Shown here: piece after piece, positions 36,544 to 49,726 of the stretch
Numbering within the stretch: the stretch's first letter is position 1
How the letters are laid out: every line of letters begins with the position of its first letter
Assembly (NCBI GenBank): GCA_003254905.1
Contig: QANU01052615.1
Span: 240,121 to 304,120 of the forward strand
Reading direction: 5' to 3'
DNA length: 64,000 nucleotides
Source: Nissolia schottii
Lineage: Eukaryota > Streptophyta > Magnoliopsida > Fabales > Fabaceae
Notes under the pieces: generated by a model
What the model saw: the letters and a program-made list of their open reading frames with translations, nothing else
The model's database searches: none
What the model was told of the DNA's origin: nothing
Position numbers and translations under genes: made by a program

Positions 36544-38998
36544 ATTAATATATATACACATATATATTATAATATTTATTTCATAATATATTTTATTAAT
36601 TTTCGACCTCTTTGTCTGATTTCTATCTCCATCCATGATTGGGGATGAATAATTTGGATGAATAGAGTTGATTATAAATAATTGGGGATGAACGAGATAA
36701 AAGGTATTATTGTTTACTTACAAAAATTATACGATCCTTCTTAGCTATTAATCTTTTATGAGGTTCTTAATTCCATCATAATTAGTCCTTCTTTATAATT
36801 AATGTCTCTTAACTGTTCTTAGTAATTTTTCCTATTTTCTATGCTTCAATCATGAATCTTAATATAGATAATTATCTCACTACGTATAGATCGTACGTAA
36901 TTTGGTTGTGCGTGTATTTATTATTTTTTTGGGTGCTTTTATGGGTGTATTTTTACCATTAGTTTTGCTTCTTCTTCTTCTTCTTCTTCTTCTTCTTTTT
37001 AAGTTCATTACCTTCTCTAATACGATTAGATTAATAGTTAAAATGTTCGCATTACCGTGTAATAAGTAATTTAGCAAATGAAAGTATCCTTACCCTAATA
37101 TTACTAATATTACGGGACAAGCTGTTGCAACTGTGTTTAAGGAAGCTTAGACTAAGGTTTGATTTTGTAATCTGGGGATTGTATAGGGGTTTTGAGTTTT
37201 TTTTAGTTCTTTAAAAAAAGCATAATAATTATTTGGTAAAAAAATAAAAAATAATTTTCAATAAACGTAGTTATAAGAGTAATATTTAATAAATATATTA
37301 TAAAGTTATTTATTTTATGTAAAATTAATATAATAAACATAAATATCGAATAAAATAATAATTATCAAAATTTAAGATTATATTAATATTTAACATAAAA
37401 TAACTCTAAAAATTTTATTTATAAAAACTTTTAAAAACATTCCATAACTTTTAAAAACTAACAACGAAAATAATATAATTTTTTTATTAAACACAAAAAA
37501 AAAATTTACTTATATTTTTTTAACAACCAAATCATAGTCTCAAAAAAAAAGCTTTTATGAACAATGCCTAAATTGTTGAGCTTCGAAGATACGGAGATTC
37601 TATTTTCAGTAGCCAATACATAGGGCTCATTTTCAGGTCATTTATCATGACTGGTCACTTTTTTATGACAAGAAAGAAAAATCACCATAGACTTTAACAC
37701 AAGTAGAAGACAAGAAAGGATAAGAATTGAACTTTTCATCATTTAAGTTATTTCGATAAACATTCAAATCAAAACCTCATGCATACATTAGCCTAGATGT
37801 CATGCACTGGTATGCCTAGATGTCATGCACTGAGGTTTTTTATTATAATACCCGATTTTCAAAATTTATTAGTAAAGTATTACTATTTTAAAATATATTA
37901 TAAAATTATACATATTTTGTATGATGTGATAGAGGAGTTAAGTTGATGTAGCAGAGTTAGGTAAGACTTACTAAACTTATTACCATTTTATTTTGAAATC
38001 GTCGGCTCTCTTAATGTTTTATAAGTTAAAATGAGATTACTGATTTAAACTATACATCACTTATATGTTTGGCATTTGAAAATCATTTTAAAAAAATGAC
38101 GTTTTCAACACTTAAATGCCTACAAATTTGGCGATTATATTAAAAATAAAAAATAGTTATAAGTTGAAAATTATTTTTTTAATAAAAACATGTAATGTCT
38201 TTTTTATCTGCACTATTAATAAAAATAATGACTTTGACTTTATTGGTTTTAAAATCAATTGTTCACATTGAACAAGTATAAAATAAGTATTTAATCATTG
38301 AAAAATCTTACATCTAAAATTAGAGAAGCATTTTGACTCATGATAAATTTTCTAACTCTTTACTACATGTCAAGATAAAATATTAATGTCTTTAACCTAA
38401 ATTAATTTAATTACTTAGCAATATTATTAACATTAGTGTTAGGTTTTATTTGAAGAAAAGTTAATTTAAGTTAATCATCCCTCCCTCAAATAATTTCCAC
38501 GCATTTCAATTTCCAATTTAAAACGTGGTGCTAACAGTTATTTTTGCCACCAAATTACTCATCGTCCTTGAAATTATTATTTTGACGTTGTTTGCTCTGA
38601 AGATCTCAAGTTCTTGAATTGGTCGCTCATTTGTTATCGATAAATTGGTCACCTCTTTATTATCACTGAATTGGTCGCTCATTTATTATTCATTTTAAAT
38701 AAAATGAATTTCCCTTTTTAGATATCTAAATAGGTTGGCAATTATTTTTTCCTAATCGATCCTTCTTAATTAATATTTTGATCTTCTAGAATCAACTATA
38801 CTAATTTCTATTAACAAGGTGGTCAAAACTTCTTCTAATCTTACCTTCAAACTATTCTTTTACTAAAATATCCTCAAGAGTTGGATTTTTTTACCTCTTA
38901 AACTTCAACTCATCTCTGATACGACAAAGCAAAAACATTAACTCAAAAAACTTTAATAAACCTTTATTTTTTTACTAATTCCATTGTTAACAACATGA
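36544..38998. other. Gene-free stretch, sister of 10335-12798
   Basis: From 36544 to 37314 it is diverged from unit 1 by scattered changes; from 37315 on it appears identical. A (TTC)n microsatellite lies at about 36968-36998. Confidence 0.6.
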
Positions 38999-40161
38999 TT
39001 ACAGATAGCCCTTTTCCTTGCAGCATTGAATGGCTTCCTCAAACGTTTCCTCAACCCCATACTTGAATTCAAATCCAGCATCAATGAGTTTCTTCGAGTT
39101 TAAATGTGGTATATTCTCACCCTTCATTTCCTTTATGGACCTGGAGGAAATAAAACAAGGATTTATTAATATTAATTAAAAATGAGATCGAAATAGATAA
39201 ATTTATATGTGATCTTAGAATGTCATGTTAAATATATTCTAAATCATACAATGAATAATATTTTAACTTTTAAAAATAGAAGACTTTTTACTTATAGATG
39301 AAATACAACATATATAACACGATGATCCCATATCATTTAAGAATTTCTCATTGAAATGCACTCACATAATCAATAATTATTTTTTTCCCCATATTATATA
39401 TAGAAAAGGAAAATAGTTACGCACTCTGGTGAAGGTATTTTAAATTCAGGGTGTTTAGCGCGAATTAGTTCAGCCACCTCTTCAGTAGTTACACTGCATG
39501 GTGAGCAATTGTATCTCCCTTTTGGATTTGGATGCTCGAGCAGAAAAATGTGCCCTCTTGCCACATCATCCACATGCGCTATAGGGAAATGGAGGAGTGT
39601 ACCAAATTGATCCCCTTCATCTGCAGCATCATCAATTTCATTTTGTTAAAAAGAAATTTACTTGAAAAATAAATAGCCATATATGTTCATTAAGAAAAGA
39701 TATTTCATAAACGTAATTTTATTAGGTCATATGTCAGCACACTCATGTAAAAGTTGGTGGAGTCCATGAACGGGTGAGTATGTCTTAAATGAGAAATTTT
39801 CATATAGTTATAAACTTAAAATTTCTCATTTAAATGCACCCACAAAAAATTGGTAAGAAGACCCACTAATATTTTGTGTGTGCACGTCTAAATAAAATAT
39901 TTTAAGTCTGTGTTTATCCACAAATTCATCGTCTTAAATAAAGTTAGTACAGTCCACTTTCATATAAATGTGGCTAAATATGAGTTGTTAAATTAGACAA
40001 AAATCCTCTAAAACAAAACATCTCTTATTTCAAAGAATAAAATGAGAAATTTCGTTATTAAATTATTAAAATGAGAATGAATCTTATTTTGACTTTGTTA
40101 AGTTAAGTGTGACATTCTTGAGAACCCAAATTTAATGAACTTATGCTGGTTCATCAGTCAA
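37315..40161. repeat. Block identical to 11115-13961, ending at an n
   Basis: No mismatch to unit 1 was seen over about 2.85 kb, although its left neighbour and the true unit 2 gene at 44690 are clearly diverged. The block stops at position 40161, just before the n at 40162. This is best read as a misplaced or duplicated contig; recent gene conversion is the biological alternative. Confidence 0.8.
38999..39620 (-). pseudogene. Partial third copy of reductase (exons 3 and 4 only)
   Basis: Exon 4 (38999-39140) and exon 3 (39425-39620) match copy 1 without a visible change, including introns. The sequence breaks off at the n at 40162, just before exon 2 would begin. If real, this is a truncated gene fragment. 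If it comes from the assembly, it is copy 1 seen twice. Confidence 0.75.
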
Positions 40162-41023
40162 NTGTCATGCACTGGTATGCCTAGATGTCATGCACTGAGG
40201 TTTTTTATTATAATACCCGATTTAGTAAAGTATTACTATTTTAAAATATATTATAAAATTATACATATTTTGGAAGAAGTGATAGAGGAGTTAAGTTGAT
40301 GGAGCAGAGTTACGTAACACTTATCAAATTTACTAGCATTTTATTTTGAAATCGTCAACTCTCTTAACGTTTTATAAGTTAAAATGAGATTACAGATTTA
40401 AACTATACATCAGTTATATGTTTGGCATTTGAAAATCATTAAAAAAATTGCGTTTTCAACACTTAAATGCCTATAAATTTGGCAATTATATTAAAAATAA
40501 AAAATAGTTATAAGTTGAAAATTATTTTATTTTTTAATAAAAACATGTAATGTCTTTTTTATCTACACTATTAATAAAAATAATGATGACTTTATTGGTT
40601 TTAAAATCAATTGTTCACATTGAACAAATATAAAATAAGTATTTAAACATTCAAAACCTCATGCATACATTAGCCTAGATGTCATGCACTGGTATGCCTA
40701 GATGTCATGCACTGAGGTTTTTATTATAATACCCGATTTAGTAAAGTATTACTATTTTAAAATATATTATAAAATTATACATATTTTGGAAGAAGTGATA
40801 GAGGAGTTAAGTTGATGGAGCAGAGTTACGTAACACTTATCAAATTTACTAGCATTTTATTTTGAAATCGTCAACTCTCTTAACGTTTTATAAGTTAAAA
40901 TGAGATTACAGATTTAAACTGTACATCAGTTATATGTTTGGCATTTGAAAATCATTAAAAAAATGGCGTTTTCAACACTTAAATGCCTACAAATTTGGCA
41001 ATTATATTAAAAATAAAAAATAN
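40162..41023. other. Contig piece between two single-n joins
   Basis: The n characters at 40162 and 41023 bound about 860 bp. It holds two partial copies of sequence homologous to 11600-11960; a third copy follows at 41143-41530. Words such as CCTAGATGTCATGCACTG recur. Order and copy number here should not be trusted. Confidence 0.75.
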
Positions 41024-42042
41024 CATTTATCATGACTGGTCACTTTTTTATGACAAGAAAGAAAAATCACCATAGACTTTAACACAGGTAGAAGACAAGA
41101 AAGGATAAGAATTGGACTTTTCATCATTTAAGTTATTTCGATAAACATTCAAAACCTCATGCATACATTAGCCTAGATGTCATGCACTGGTAAGCCTAGA
41201 TGTCATGCACTGAGGTTTTTTATTATAATACCCGATTTTCAAAATTTATTAGTAAAGTATTACTATGTTAAAATATATTATAAAATTATACATATTTTGG
41301 AAGAAGTGATAGAGGAGTTAAGTTGATGGAGCAGAGTTACGTAAGTCTTATCAAATTTATTAGCATTTTATTTTGAAATCATTAACTCTCTTAACGTTTT
41401 ATAAGTTAAAATGAGATTACAGATTTAAACTATACATCACTTATATGTTTGGCATTTGAAAATCATTAAAAAAATGGCGTTTTCAACACTTAAATGCCTA
41501 CAAATTTGGCAATTATATTAAAAATAAAAAATAGTTATAAGTTGAAAATTATTTTATTTTTTTAATAAAAACATGTAATGTCTTTTTTTATCTACACTAT
41601 TAATAAAAATAATGACTTTATTGGTTTTAAAATCAATTATTCACATTGAACAAGTATAAAATAAGGATTTAATCATTGAAAAATATTACATCTAAAATTA
41701 GAGAAGCATTTTGACTCATGATAAATTTTCTAACTCTTTACTATCTGTCAAGATAAAATATATGTCTTTAACCTAAATTAATTTAATTAATTAGCAATAT
41801 TATTAACATTAGTATTAGGTTTTATTTGAAGAAAAGTTAATTTAAGTTAATCATCCCTCCCTCAATTAACTTCCACCCATTTCAATTTCCAATTTAAAAC
41901 ATGGTGTTAACAATGATTTTTGCCACCAGATTATTCATCGTTATTGAAGTTATTATTTTGACATTATTTACTTTGAAGATCTCAAGTTCTTGAATTGGTC
42001 GCTCATTTGTTATCGATAAATTGATCACCTCTTTATCATCGC
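41024..42042. other. Gene-free stretch downstream of reductase copy 2
   Basis: Diverged counterpart of about 11420-12470 of unit 1, with no coding signal. It ends at the target site of the LTR element starting at 42043. Confidence 0.6.
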
Positions 42043-42132
42043 TATTAGAATATATAGTTGAAGTAAATGATAATTGTAATAGTTGGTTAGGATTAGCTAA
42101 TGATTAGTGATTATTAGTGGTTATCATTAGCC

Positions 42133-42202
<70 letters not shown>

Positions 42203-44145
42203 CGTTGTATCACTTGTAATCCTCACACTTTCTCATTCAATCAATTTCATTCAGTTTCACTTTTTCTTTTTCTTTTTCTCTCCTGGTACCATGGATTTCA
42301 ACATGGTATCAGAGCCATGACATCCACCTTAAAGCTTCCGCACCTCATTTTTTTTCCTTTTCGTTTTCCAATTTTTTCTTTCATTTTCCCGGTTTCCAAA
42401 CGTTTTTTTTGGTGTTCTTTCCCTTTCTTTATCTGTTTTCTCAGAAAAATTCAAACAATCCAAAAACATTTTCTCTCTCTTTTCTTTTCCTGTTTTAGTT
42501 TTTGCTTTTCTATGCTTTTGCTCTGATGCCTTTCCAATCTCTCTATAGTTCATTTTCCCTTTCTTTGTTTCATTTTTGAGAAAACCAAATTTCTCTCTCT
42601 TCTGTTACTGTTTTCCTTTTCTTTCTAACCTACGAAAATCACTCTCCCTCACGTAGAAATTCAGAAACGAAGACGTTGCTGTGCTGGTTCCTTCTGCGTC
42701 GCCATTAGCCACTGTCCATTTCGCGTCTGGCGCCGACGAGGCCACGGAGCTCCGCGAGCGGTTTTCGGAGATCTGTCATTTGGTAAGGTTCTAGATCTAG
42801 TTTCTGCTGTTGTTGTTGTTGCCGCTGTCGAGATCTCCGTGCAGAGGAGACGAGGCAGCTGCGGTGGTGGAAGGAAGAGCCTCTATGCCGTTTTTTCCGT
42901 GGTTCCAACTTTCAGATCTGGTACTCTGGTTCGTTGGTAAGCTTCGACAGCGGACTTGGTTACCGTGCTTGGTTTAGTTCTTGCAGAAACTTTCGTCGTT
43001 GGACGTCGAGCTCCGAGACCAGATTGGTGGCTCTCTCAGAAGCAGTTCGAGGCGAGGTCGAACCTTTGGGAGGTCAGATCTGTTCTTGTTAATGGAGTTT
43101 CCTACTTCTTGTTGATGATGCCCACAAGGTGTTTGATGTATTGTCTTCTCTCAATAAGGAGGTAATATTTCCCTCGTGTTGACTTCCACTGACTGAGTGT
43201 AGGATGCAGTCTGTATTGCTACTTGTTAGGCATTGTTGCTGCAGAACCTGGTGCATTGTTGTTTGATTCTGATTTCTTGCAATGATGATCTTGCTTTTGA
43301 ACATGTCTGATTTGAATAATCTGCTGTGACATTTTGTCAAGCATTGGATGATGAAATGTTGTTGGTAAATATCATGGAGATGTTTTTTTTTGGTACTATT
43401 GGATTCTGGTGGAGGATCTATGTGTGCTTCAGACTTTAGATGGAGACTTAAGTTTCTAGCTTTGATTCTGCTTTGTTAGCCTCGTGTGACTTTGTTCAGA
43501 TCAGTGTATGACATGGCTAAGCATTGGTTCATATTCAGTTAGCCTTATGGCTTTATATTTGCTCTTATCTTGGGTGGTTAAGCGTCGAATTTCAGCTTCT
43601 GCACTTGATAATTGAGCTTTGTTTGCTTCTGCCAATTGGGTGGTTAAGCTTTTGATGTGAAGGGACCATTTGCTTTTGCCATGTGTTCTGCTTGTGTTGA
43701 AACCGTTTGCAACCGGTGCTGTTGATACGTTGAAAGGAAGGTCGAAGGGGTTTTAGTGAAAGTCGAAGACTTCACGTTGGAGGAAGGTCGAAGGGGCTTC
43801 AGTGAAAGTCGAAGACTTCCAAGAACTAGGGACTTCGGTGGTTGCTGTTGGTTTCAATCATTTAGATTTGCGTTGCTCATTGGTTTTTCTTTGTACCGTT
43901 GTTTCCAAGCCGGAAATGTTAGTGCACATTGTCCAGCTTGCGGGGGTATTAGAATATATAGTTGAAGTAAATGATAATTGTAATAGTTGGTTAGGATTAG
44001 CTAATGGTTAGTGATTGTTAGTGGTTATCATTAGCCTATATATAGGCTGTATCACTTGTAATCCTCACACTTTCTCATTCAATCAATTTCATTCAGTTTC
44101 ATTTTTTCTTTTTTTTTTTCTCTTCTGGTACCATGGATTTCAACA
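42043..44145 (+). mobile_element. Non-autonomous LTR retroelement with methionine-type primer site
   Basis: The 5' LTR (42043-42303) and 3' LTR (43947-44145) both start TATTAGAATATATAGTTG and end GGATTTCAACA. The primer site TGGTATCAGAGCC follows at 42304, and a G-rich purine tract precedes the 3' LTR. Target duplications are ATCGC (42038-42042) and ATCAC (44146-44150); unit 1 shows the empty site near 12470. The 5' LTR is longer because of a TA microsatellite (about 42133-42201). The 1.6-kb interior shows no gag or pol, so it depended on other elements. The LTRs otherwise differ little, suggesting modest age. Confidence 0.85.
43735..43825 (+). repeat. Short direct repeat inside the LTR element
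   Basis: Two copies of about 45 bp, each with GGAAGGTCGAAGGGG and AGTGAAAGTCGAAGACTTC, with small differences. Confidence 0.8.
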
Positions 44146-44150
44146 ATCAC

Positions 44151-44689
44151 TGAATTGGTCACTCATTTATTATTCATTCTAAATAAAATCAATTTCATCT
44201 TTTAGATATCTAAATAGGTTCGCAATTATTTTCTCCTACTCCATCCTTCTTCTCAATTTACATTTTGATCTTGTAGAATCCACTATACTAATTTTGGTCA
44301 AAACTTCATATAAGTTGTTGAGCTTCAAAGATACGGAGATTCTATTGTCGATAGTCAGTAGATTTGGCTCATTTTTTCTTCTGGTCATTTATCATGACTG
44401 GTCACTTTTTTTTCATGACAAGAAGTGAAGGACTTTAACACGTAGCTAAAAGACAAGAAAGGATGAGAAATGGACTTTTCATCATTTAATTTATTTCGTA
44501 AACATTCAAAACCTGTAGCATACATTGTCCTACGTGTCCTCCACCATCTTAATTAATTTGAATTTTTTTTCAAATAAAATATTCTTAGAGTGAAGCTATC
44601 ACATTGCAAGGTAAAAACAAAGCTTCAACCAACTAATCATCTTCTCATGGCCCTTTATTTTTTTACTAATTCCATTTTTAATAACATGA
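44151..44689. other. 3' flank of reductase copy 2
   Basis: AT-rich, diverged from unit 1 around 12470-12798. No gene. Confidence 0.5.
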
Positions 44690-47147
44690 TTACAGATAGC
44701 CCTTTTCCTTGCAGCACTGAATGGCTTCCTCAAACGTTTCCTCAACCCCATACTTGAATTCAAATCCAGCATCAATGAGTTTCTTCGAGTTTAAATGTGG
44801 TATATTCTCACCCTTCTTTTCCTTTATGGACCTGGAGTAAATAAAACAAGGATTTATTAATATTAATTCAAAATGAGATTGAAACACGGAAATTTTTTTA
44901 TGTGATCTTAGAATGTCATGTTAAATATATTTTAAATCACACAATGAATAATATTTTAACTTTTAAAAATAGAAAACTCTTTACTTATAATTAAAATGTT
45001 ATTTATTATCTAATCTGTAATATATATAACATGATGATCCAATATCATTTAAGAATTTCTCATTGAAATGCACTCCCATAATCAATAATTATTTTTTTCC
45101 CATATTATATATAGAAAAGGAAAATAGTTACGCACTCTGGTGAAGGTATTTTAAATTCAGGGTGTTTAGCGCGAATTAGTTCAGCTATCTCTTCAGTAGT
45201 CACACTGCATGGTGAGCAATTGTATCTGCCTTTTGGATTTGGATGCTCAAGCAGAAAAATGTGCCCTCTTGCCAAATCATCCACATGCGCTATAGGGAAA
45301 CGAAGGAGTGCACCAAATTGATCCCCATCATCTGCAGCATCATCAATTTCATTTTGTTAAAAGAAATTTACTTGAAAAATAAATAGCCATATATGTTCAT
45401 TAAGAAAAGATATTTCATGAACATAATTTTATCAGGTCATATTTAAGCATGCTCATGTAAAAGTTCGTGGAGTACATGAACGAGAGTGAGTGTCTTAAAT
45501 GAGAAATTTTCATGTAGCTAGCTACAAACTTCAAATTTTTCATTTAGATGCACCCACAAAAAATTAATAAAAAGACCCACTAATATTTTGTGTGTGCGCA
45601 TCTAAATAAAAATTCTTAAGTTTGTGTTTACCCAAGAATTCATCATCTTAAATAAGTTTAGTACGACCCACTTTCATATAAGTGTAGCTAAATATGAGTT
45701 ATTAAATTAGATAAGAATCCTTTAAAATAAGACATCTCTTATTTTAAAAAATAAAGTAAAAAATCTCACTATTAAATCATTAAAATGAGACTTCTTTTAA
45801 CTTTATTAAGTTAAGCGTGAGATCCATGAGAATCCAAATTTATTGAACTTATGCTCGTTGATCAGTCAACATAACTAACTTACCAAATAACAAGGCGAGA
45901 GAAGTATGAACAGAGTCAGGGAGCTTAGGACAAATGAAGGGTCCAAGAACAAAAGGAGGAATGAGAGACACAACATCCAACCCATTCTTCTCCCCAAACT
46001 CTAGCGCCGCCTTCTCGGCCAGCGTCTTCGAAATACCGTACGACCACGAGAACTGCTTCGTCTTGTTCAGGAAATCCACGTCGCTCCAGTAGCTCTCGTC
46101 CATGTCCTGGGCCCCACTGCAGTTATGGATAACTGCCGACCCGCTCGACGTGTACACCACGCGCTTCACGGTCGTGGACTTCACGCACGCTTTCAGGATC
46201 CCCAGGGTGCCGTCCACGCTTCTCTTGATCACCGCCTCGGGAGGCTCGTTCACTTGGAAGTCAACGGGGGCGGCCATGTGGAAAACACCAACGCACCCTT
46301 CCACCGCCGCGGTGAAACTCTCCGGGTCGCTCAGATCGGCAGTGAAGATTCGTAGCTTCTCCGATGCGCCGGGTAAATTTGTGAGGAAGCTAACGTCTTT
46401 CTTGCTATTAGCTGTAATGCAAATACATAACAAACGTGTGCAAGTTACATTACCAATCCCGTAATTCTACTTAATTTAATAACTAATGAATTTTGCTAAC
46501 AAGTTTTTGAGGGAAGGAGCACTTGTTAATTAAAAAAGTTTAAATAGTTACTTTGTATTAAGAAAAAGATAAATTTTACATTTTTTTAATGATATTTAAT
46601 GTTTTAAAAATTTAAACTTTATTAAATTAATTTCTTTAACCATGTTTAGAAAAAAAAAAACTCATAACTAATATAGTTCGAGCACTATTTATAGAACTTT
46701 TAAGAAGAACAAGGAAGAATTATATTATGATTATGGAATAGTAAGGGATCTATGTTTTACTTAGCATCTTTGATCTTAGAAAATGGCATTTTTATAATGT
46801 TAGTCTCACCACTAATTGAAGTTGAAAGACCACTTAATAGTCATTGAATAAAAACAAAATCCACTTGACTTGCTGATCTAAGAACGCGTAATAAATTTTC
46901 AGAGAAAACTACTTTGAGCTACAGTGATCAATTGTTAGTTCTTTCTATTGTTGGATAGAACTGAAAATGAAAAAATTTCTCATTGTTCTCTCGTAATTAA
47001 AAAGTAAAGTGAAAATGAAAAATCATATATACCTGGACCAGATCTAATAGTGGTATTAACAGAGTAACCTTCCTGAAGGAGTCTCTTGATCATAATTGAA
47101 GCAATGAACCCTGTGCCTCCTGTAACACACACTCTTCCTTTCCCCAT
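44690..47147 (-). CDS. Vestitone-reductase-like NADPH-dependent reductase, copy 2
   Basis: Same family and role as copy 1: DFR-like extended SDR, probable NADPH-dependent reduction of an isoflavonoid or flavonoid carbonyl in the cytosol. Exons on the minus strand: 47033-47147, 45884-46411, 45136-45331, 44690-44831. All introns are GT-AG (intron 3 donor GTGCGT), and the joins give 326 residues with no break. The nucleotide-binding VTGGTGFIAS is at residues 8-17. The triad is complete: Ser128 in VVYTSSGSAV, Tyr163 and Lys167 in FSWSYGISK. The C terminus reads CCKEKGYL. Exon 2 is much more GC-rich than the flanks. A TATA box lies about 75 bp upstream. This copy is predicted active; vestitone versus another isoflavanone as substrate cannot be settled from sequence. 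Confidence 0.92.
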
Positions 47148-47220
47148 ATTGCTACACACTTTTCTCTTCCTATGTTATGCTTCTAATTTGATGGACTCCG
47201 AATGAGAAAAGCTTCATGTA

Positions 47221-47230
47221 TTTATAAATA
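47221..47230 (-). promoter_or_regulatory. TATA box of reductase copy 2
   Basis: The minus strand reads TATTTATAAA, about 75 bp upstream of the ATG at 47147, at the same relative place as in copy 1. Upstream of about 47265 the two promoters diverge completely: copy 2 has unique sequence and then a retroelement, copy 1 has the ATT microsatellite. Confidence 0.6.
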
Positions 47231-47638
47231 TATGTAGAGAATCTTGCTCCACCCCCTTTGGTAGTCACGCGTCCAAATGGTTTTTTGCTGTGCGCTAAAG
47301 TTGATTTGGTTGAATAAAATACTCTGAATTTTGACCAAAGTTAATGATTATTGTTATAAATATCAAAAATTGCATAATTTCTTTTATAAAAAATCATTTA
47401 TTTATATAGTATTTAAGCTGGTTGAAAAATAAAATTTGGATACAAGGACAGATTTTACAGATTTAGTTCTAAATTGACCGCCAAATAAATTTGTTTTACA
47501 GTTTTTGGGGAATATGTTCGCCGCAATTTTGGCGTCATTCTTTGTCAGTAATTTCCAGCGACTGGAAAATTTTGTCGACCTCGTTGTGTGGGAAATTTAA
47601 TTTAAGGTGGACATCAGTTGAAAATGATTTTTAATTAA

Positions 47639-48369
47639 TGTTACGGACTAAAAACTAGGGTCGGAGAGCTCTAACCCTCTAAAGGGGAGAGGAGCTCGCG
47701 TCCCCTAAAAGGTCCGAAGGGTCCAACTCACTAAGGAGCAGAAGAGGCTCTCCCCACCTGGTCAGACCGGCCCAAAGAGAGGGAGCCTCATGGCACTTAG
47801 AGGAGGAGAAGGTCGTAGGCCCAAAGGCTCCGAACCTCGTCCAGCCCAACAAGGCTAAGAGAAGGTAGCGGCGACCTCTCCTCCCCAGTCCGCAACCGAC
47901 TCCTAGATAAGCGGGAAAAGATAAACCAGGGAGCGGATAAACAAATCCCCCTCGCCTTATCTCTATCTTACCTCTATCTTTGCACTCTAAGCTCACTTAT
48001 AAAAGCACACGACCTCTCAGGTCACCAGGTACCTCTCATTCTCCTCTTAGAGAACTCTCCTAATCCCTGTGCTTACTTGAGCGTCGGAGTGCCTTTGCAG
48101 GTACACCCCGCCGCCGCACTCTCTCCGAAAGGAACTTGCTTGAAGCTTTCATGCGAGCCTCCGAACCCACTCGGAGCTTTTGTCCAAGCCTCCGAACCCG
48201 CTCAGAGCCTTCGCCCCCAGTCTTTGAGCTTCTGCCGAGCCTCCGAACCCGCTCAGAGCTTTCGTCCAAGCCTCCGAACCAGCTCGGAGCCTTCGCCCTG
48301 AGCTTCCGTCAAGGCGCCTTCCTCACTCGTTCAGGTAACGTCGTACCCTTTACGAATTACTTACGAACA
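47639..48369 (+). repeat. 5' LTR of the gag-only element
   Basis: 731 bp. It carries TTATAAAAGCACACGACC as a TATA region near 48000 and a short GC-rich repeat family around CCTCCGAACCCGCTC near its 3' end. Confidence 0.9.
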
Positions 48370-48439
48370 TTGGCGCCGTCTGTGGGGACCGTGATACTAT
48401 CTCGTAAGTGTCAGCTTACCCCCCTCAACTGGTGCCCTG

Positions 48440-49726
48440 ATGGAAGCCGACAACGTTGCTGCGAACCCCCTTCCCCCCAAAGCCCGACAGGGGATCCTTC
48501 GAGGGGAAGTCGGGAACTCGCATCATCAAGAACTTAACCCTCGGGATGGACTACCTGCATCCATAACAGGGGGAAATGATATAGATTGTCGAGGACCCAA
48601 TGGACGACATGTCCCGTCCCAGGTAGTTGTTCCAAATTCTCAGAACAACACGGATCCCTACGAGGTTATTCTCGGGCTCCGAGACCTCATCAAACAGCAA
48701 GAACGACGTCTCAAAGCTTTGGAGCGGAGAGACAAACCCAGGAAAAACGAGCGACGAGATCGAGATCAAAGGGGGGACAATAGGAGACCTACTTCTTTGC
48801 AGCGTAAGGACCACCCTAGGCCCCAAACTCGGGAAAGGTCCCTTACCCGCCAGCACGTCAGGAACAGAAAGAGGACCCCATCCCCAGCCCCGAAGCGGAG
48901 GAGGTCCAACAGGACTCCTTCCCCAAAGCAACGACGCGGAAGTTTTCCTCGACGACACTCCCCCGTCCCATCTCGGCATTCCCAGCACACGAGCCACCGT
49001 GAGCGGCATAGCCGACACAAAAACTCTCCGAGACGGACTGTAGATTCAGACTCTGAAGGTTCCGTCCACTCGAACCCAACCCGAGGCTCCGAGCGACAAC
49101 GGAGGTATGAAGGATCCGTCGTGAATGACAGCCCGTTCTCCGACGAAATTTTTCGCGTTAACCAGCCAAAGAACTTCACGCTCCCTCAAACTGCAAAAGC
49201 CTATGATGGAACCTCAGACCCACAGGAGCACCTCACGGCATTCAAGTCCAAAACCTGGTTGATGCAAGCACCCGATGCCGTCCTTTGCGGGGCATTCCCA
49301 CTAACCCTCACAGGACCAGCAGAGAAGTGGTTGTTCTCCCTACCCAAAAGGTCAATAACAAGTTTTGAAAACCTTTCCCAGAAGTTCGTGCTACAATTCA
49401 CCACCAGCAAAAGACAACCCAAGACAGCCATTGGCCTCTTGGGCGTTAACCAAGGAGAGAACAAGTCCTTGCGCAATTACTTGGAACGCTTCGCCAAAGA
49501 AGTAAACCTGGTAGAAAACATCACCATCGAACAAAGGTTGATGGCACTTTGTTTTGGAATCCACCTAGGGACCCCGTTCCCAGAAGAAGTCCTGGGACAA
49601 GAACCAAAGACACTCGAAGAGTTTAACAGAAAAGCAGAAGTACACATCAACAGAGAAAAGGGGGGAAAGGTAAAGAGGGGGGAAAGAAAAATGGGGAGAG
49701 ATATTTCTAAAAAAAATGGGGAGTAG
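48440..49726 (+). CDS. Gag-like protein of the Ty3/gypsy element
   Basis: An open frame of 428 residues. The first half is strongly basic and rich in Arg, Ser and Pro (about residues 90-230), with many RR and SP pairs. The second half has a retrotransposon gag core (about residues 240-410) with the words AYDGTSDPQEHLTAF, GPAEKWLFSLP and SLRNYLERF, matching the Retrotrans_gag family that builds the particle shell. No zinc knuckle is evident at the end. It lies between the primer site and the 3' LTR of a non-autonomous element and is not a host gene. Confidence 0.88.
   Translation: MEADNVAANPLPPKARQGILRGEVGNSHHQELNPRDGLPASITGGNDIDCRGPNGRHVPSQVVVPNSQNNTDPYEVILGLRDLIKQQERRLKALERRDKPRKNERRDRDQRGDNRRPTSLQRKDHPRPQTRERSLTRQHVRNRKRTPSPAPKRRRSNRTPSPKQRRGSFPRRHSPVPSRHSQHTSHRERHSRHKNSPRRTVDSDSEGSVHSNPTRGSERQRRYEGSVVNDSPFSDEIFRVNQPKNFTLPQTAKAYDGTSDPQEHLTAFKSKTWLMQAPDAVLCGAFPLTLTGPAEKWLFSLPKRSITSFENLSQKFVLQFTTSKRQPKTAIGLLGVNQGENKSLRNYLERFAKEVNLVENITIEQRLMALCFGIHLGTPFPEEVLGQEPKTLEEFNRKAEVHINREKGGKVKRGERKMGRDISKKNGE

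Noticed and set aside
42117-42320. Frames of alternating Ile and Tyr (also 4983-5207)
   Set aside because: They are translations of TA microsatellites.
48551-49179. Minus-strand and alternative frames across the gag region
   Set aside because: They are shadows of the gag frame, which alone shows a known protein core.
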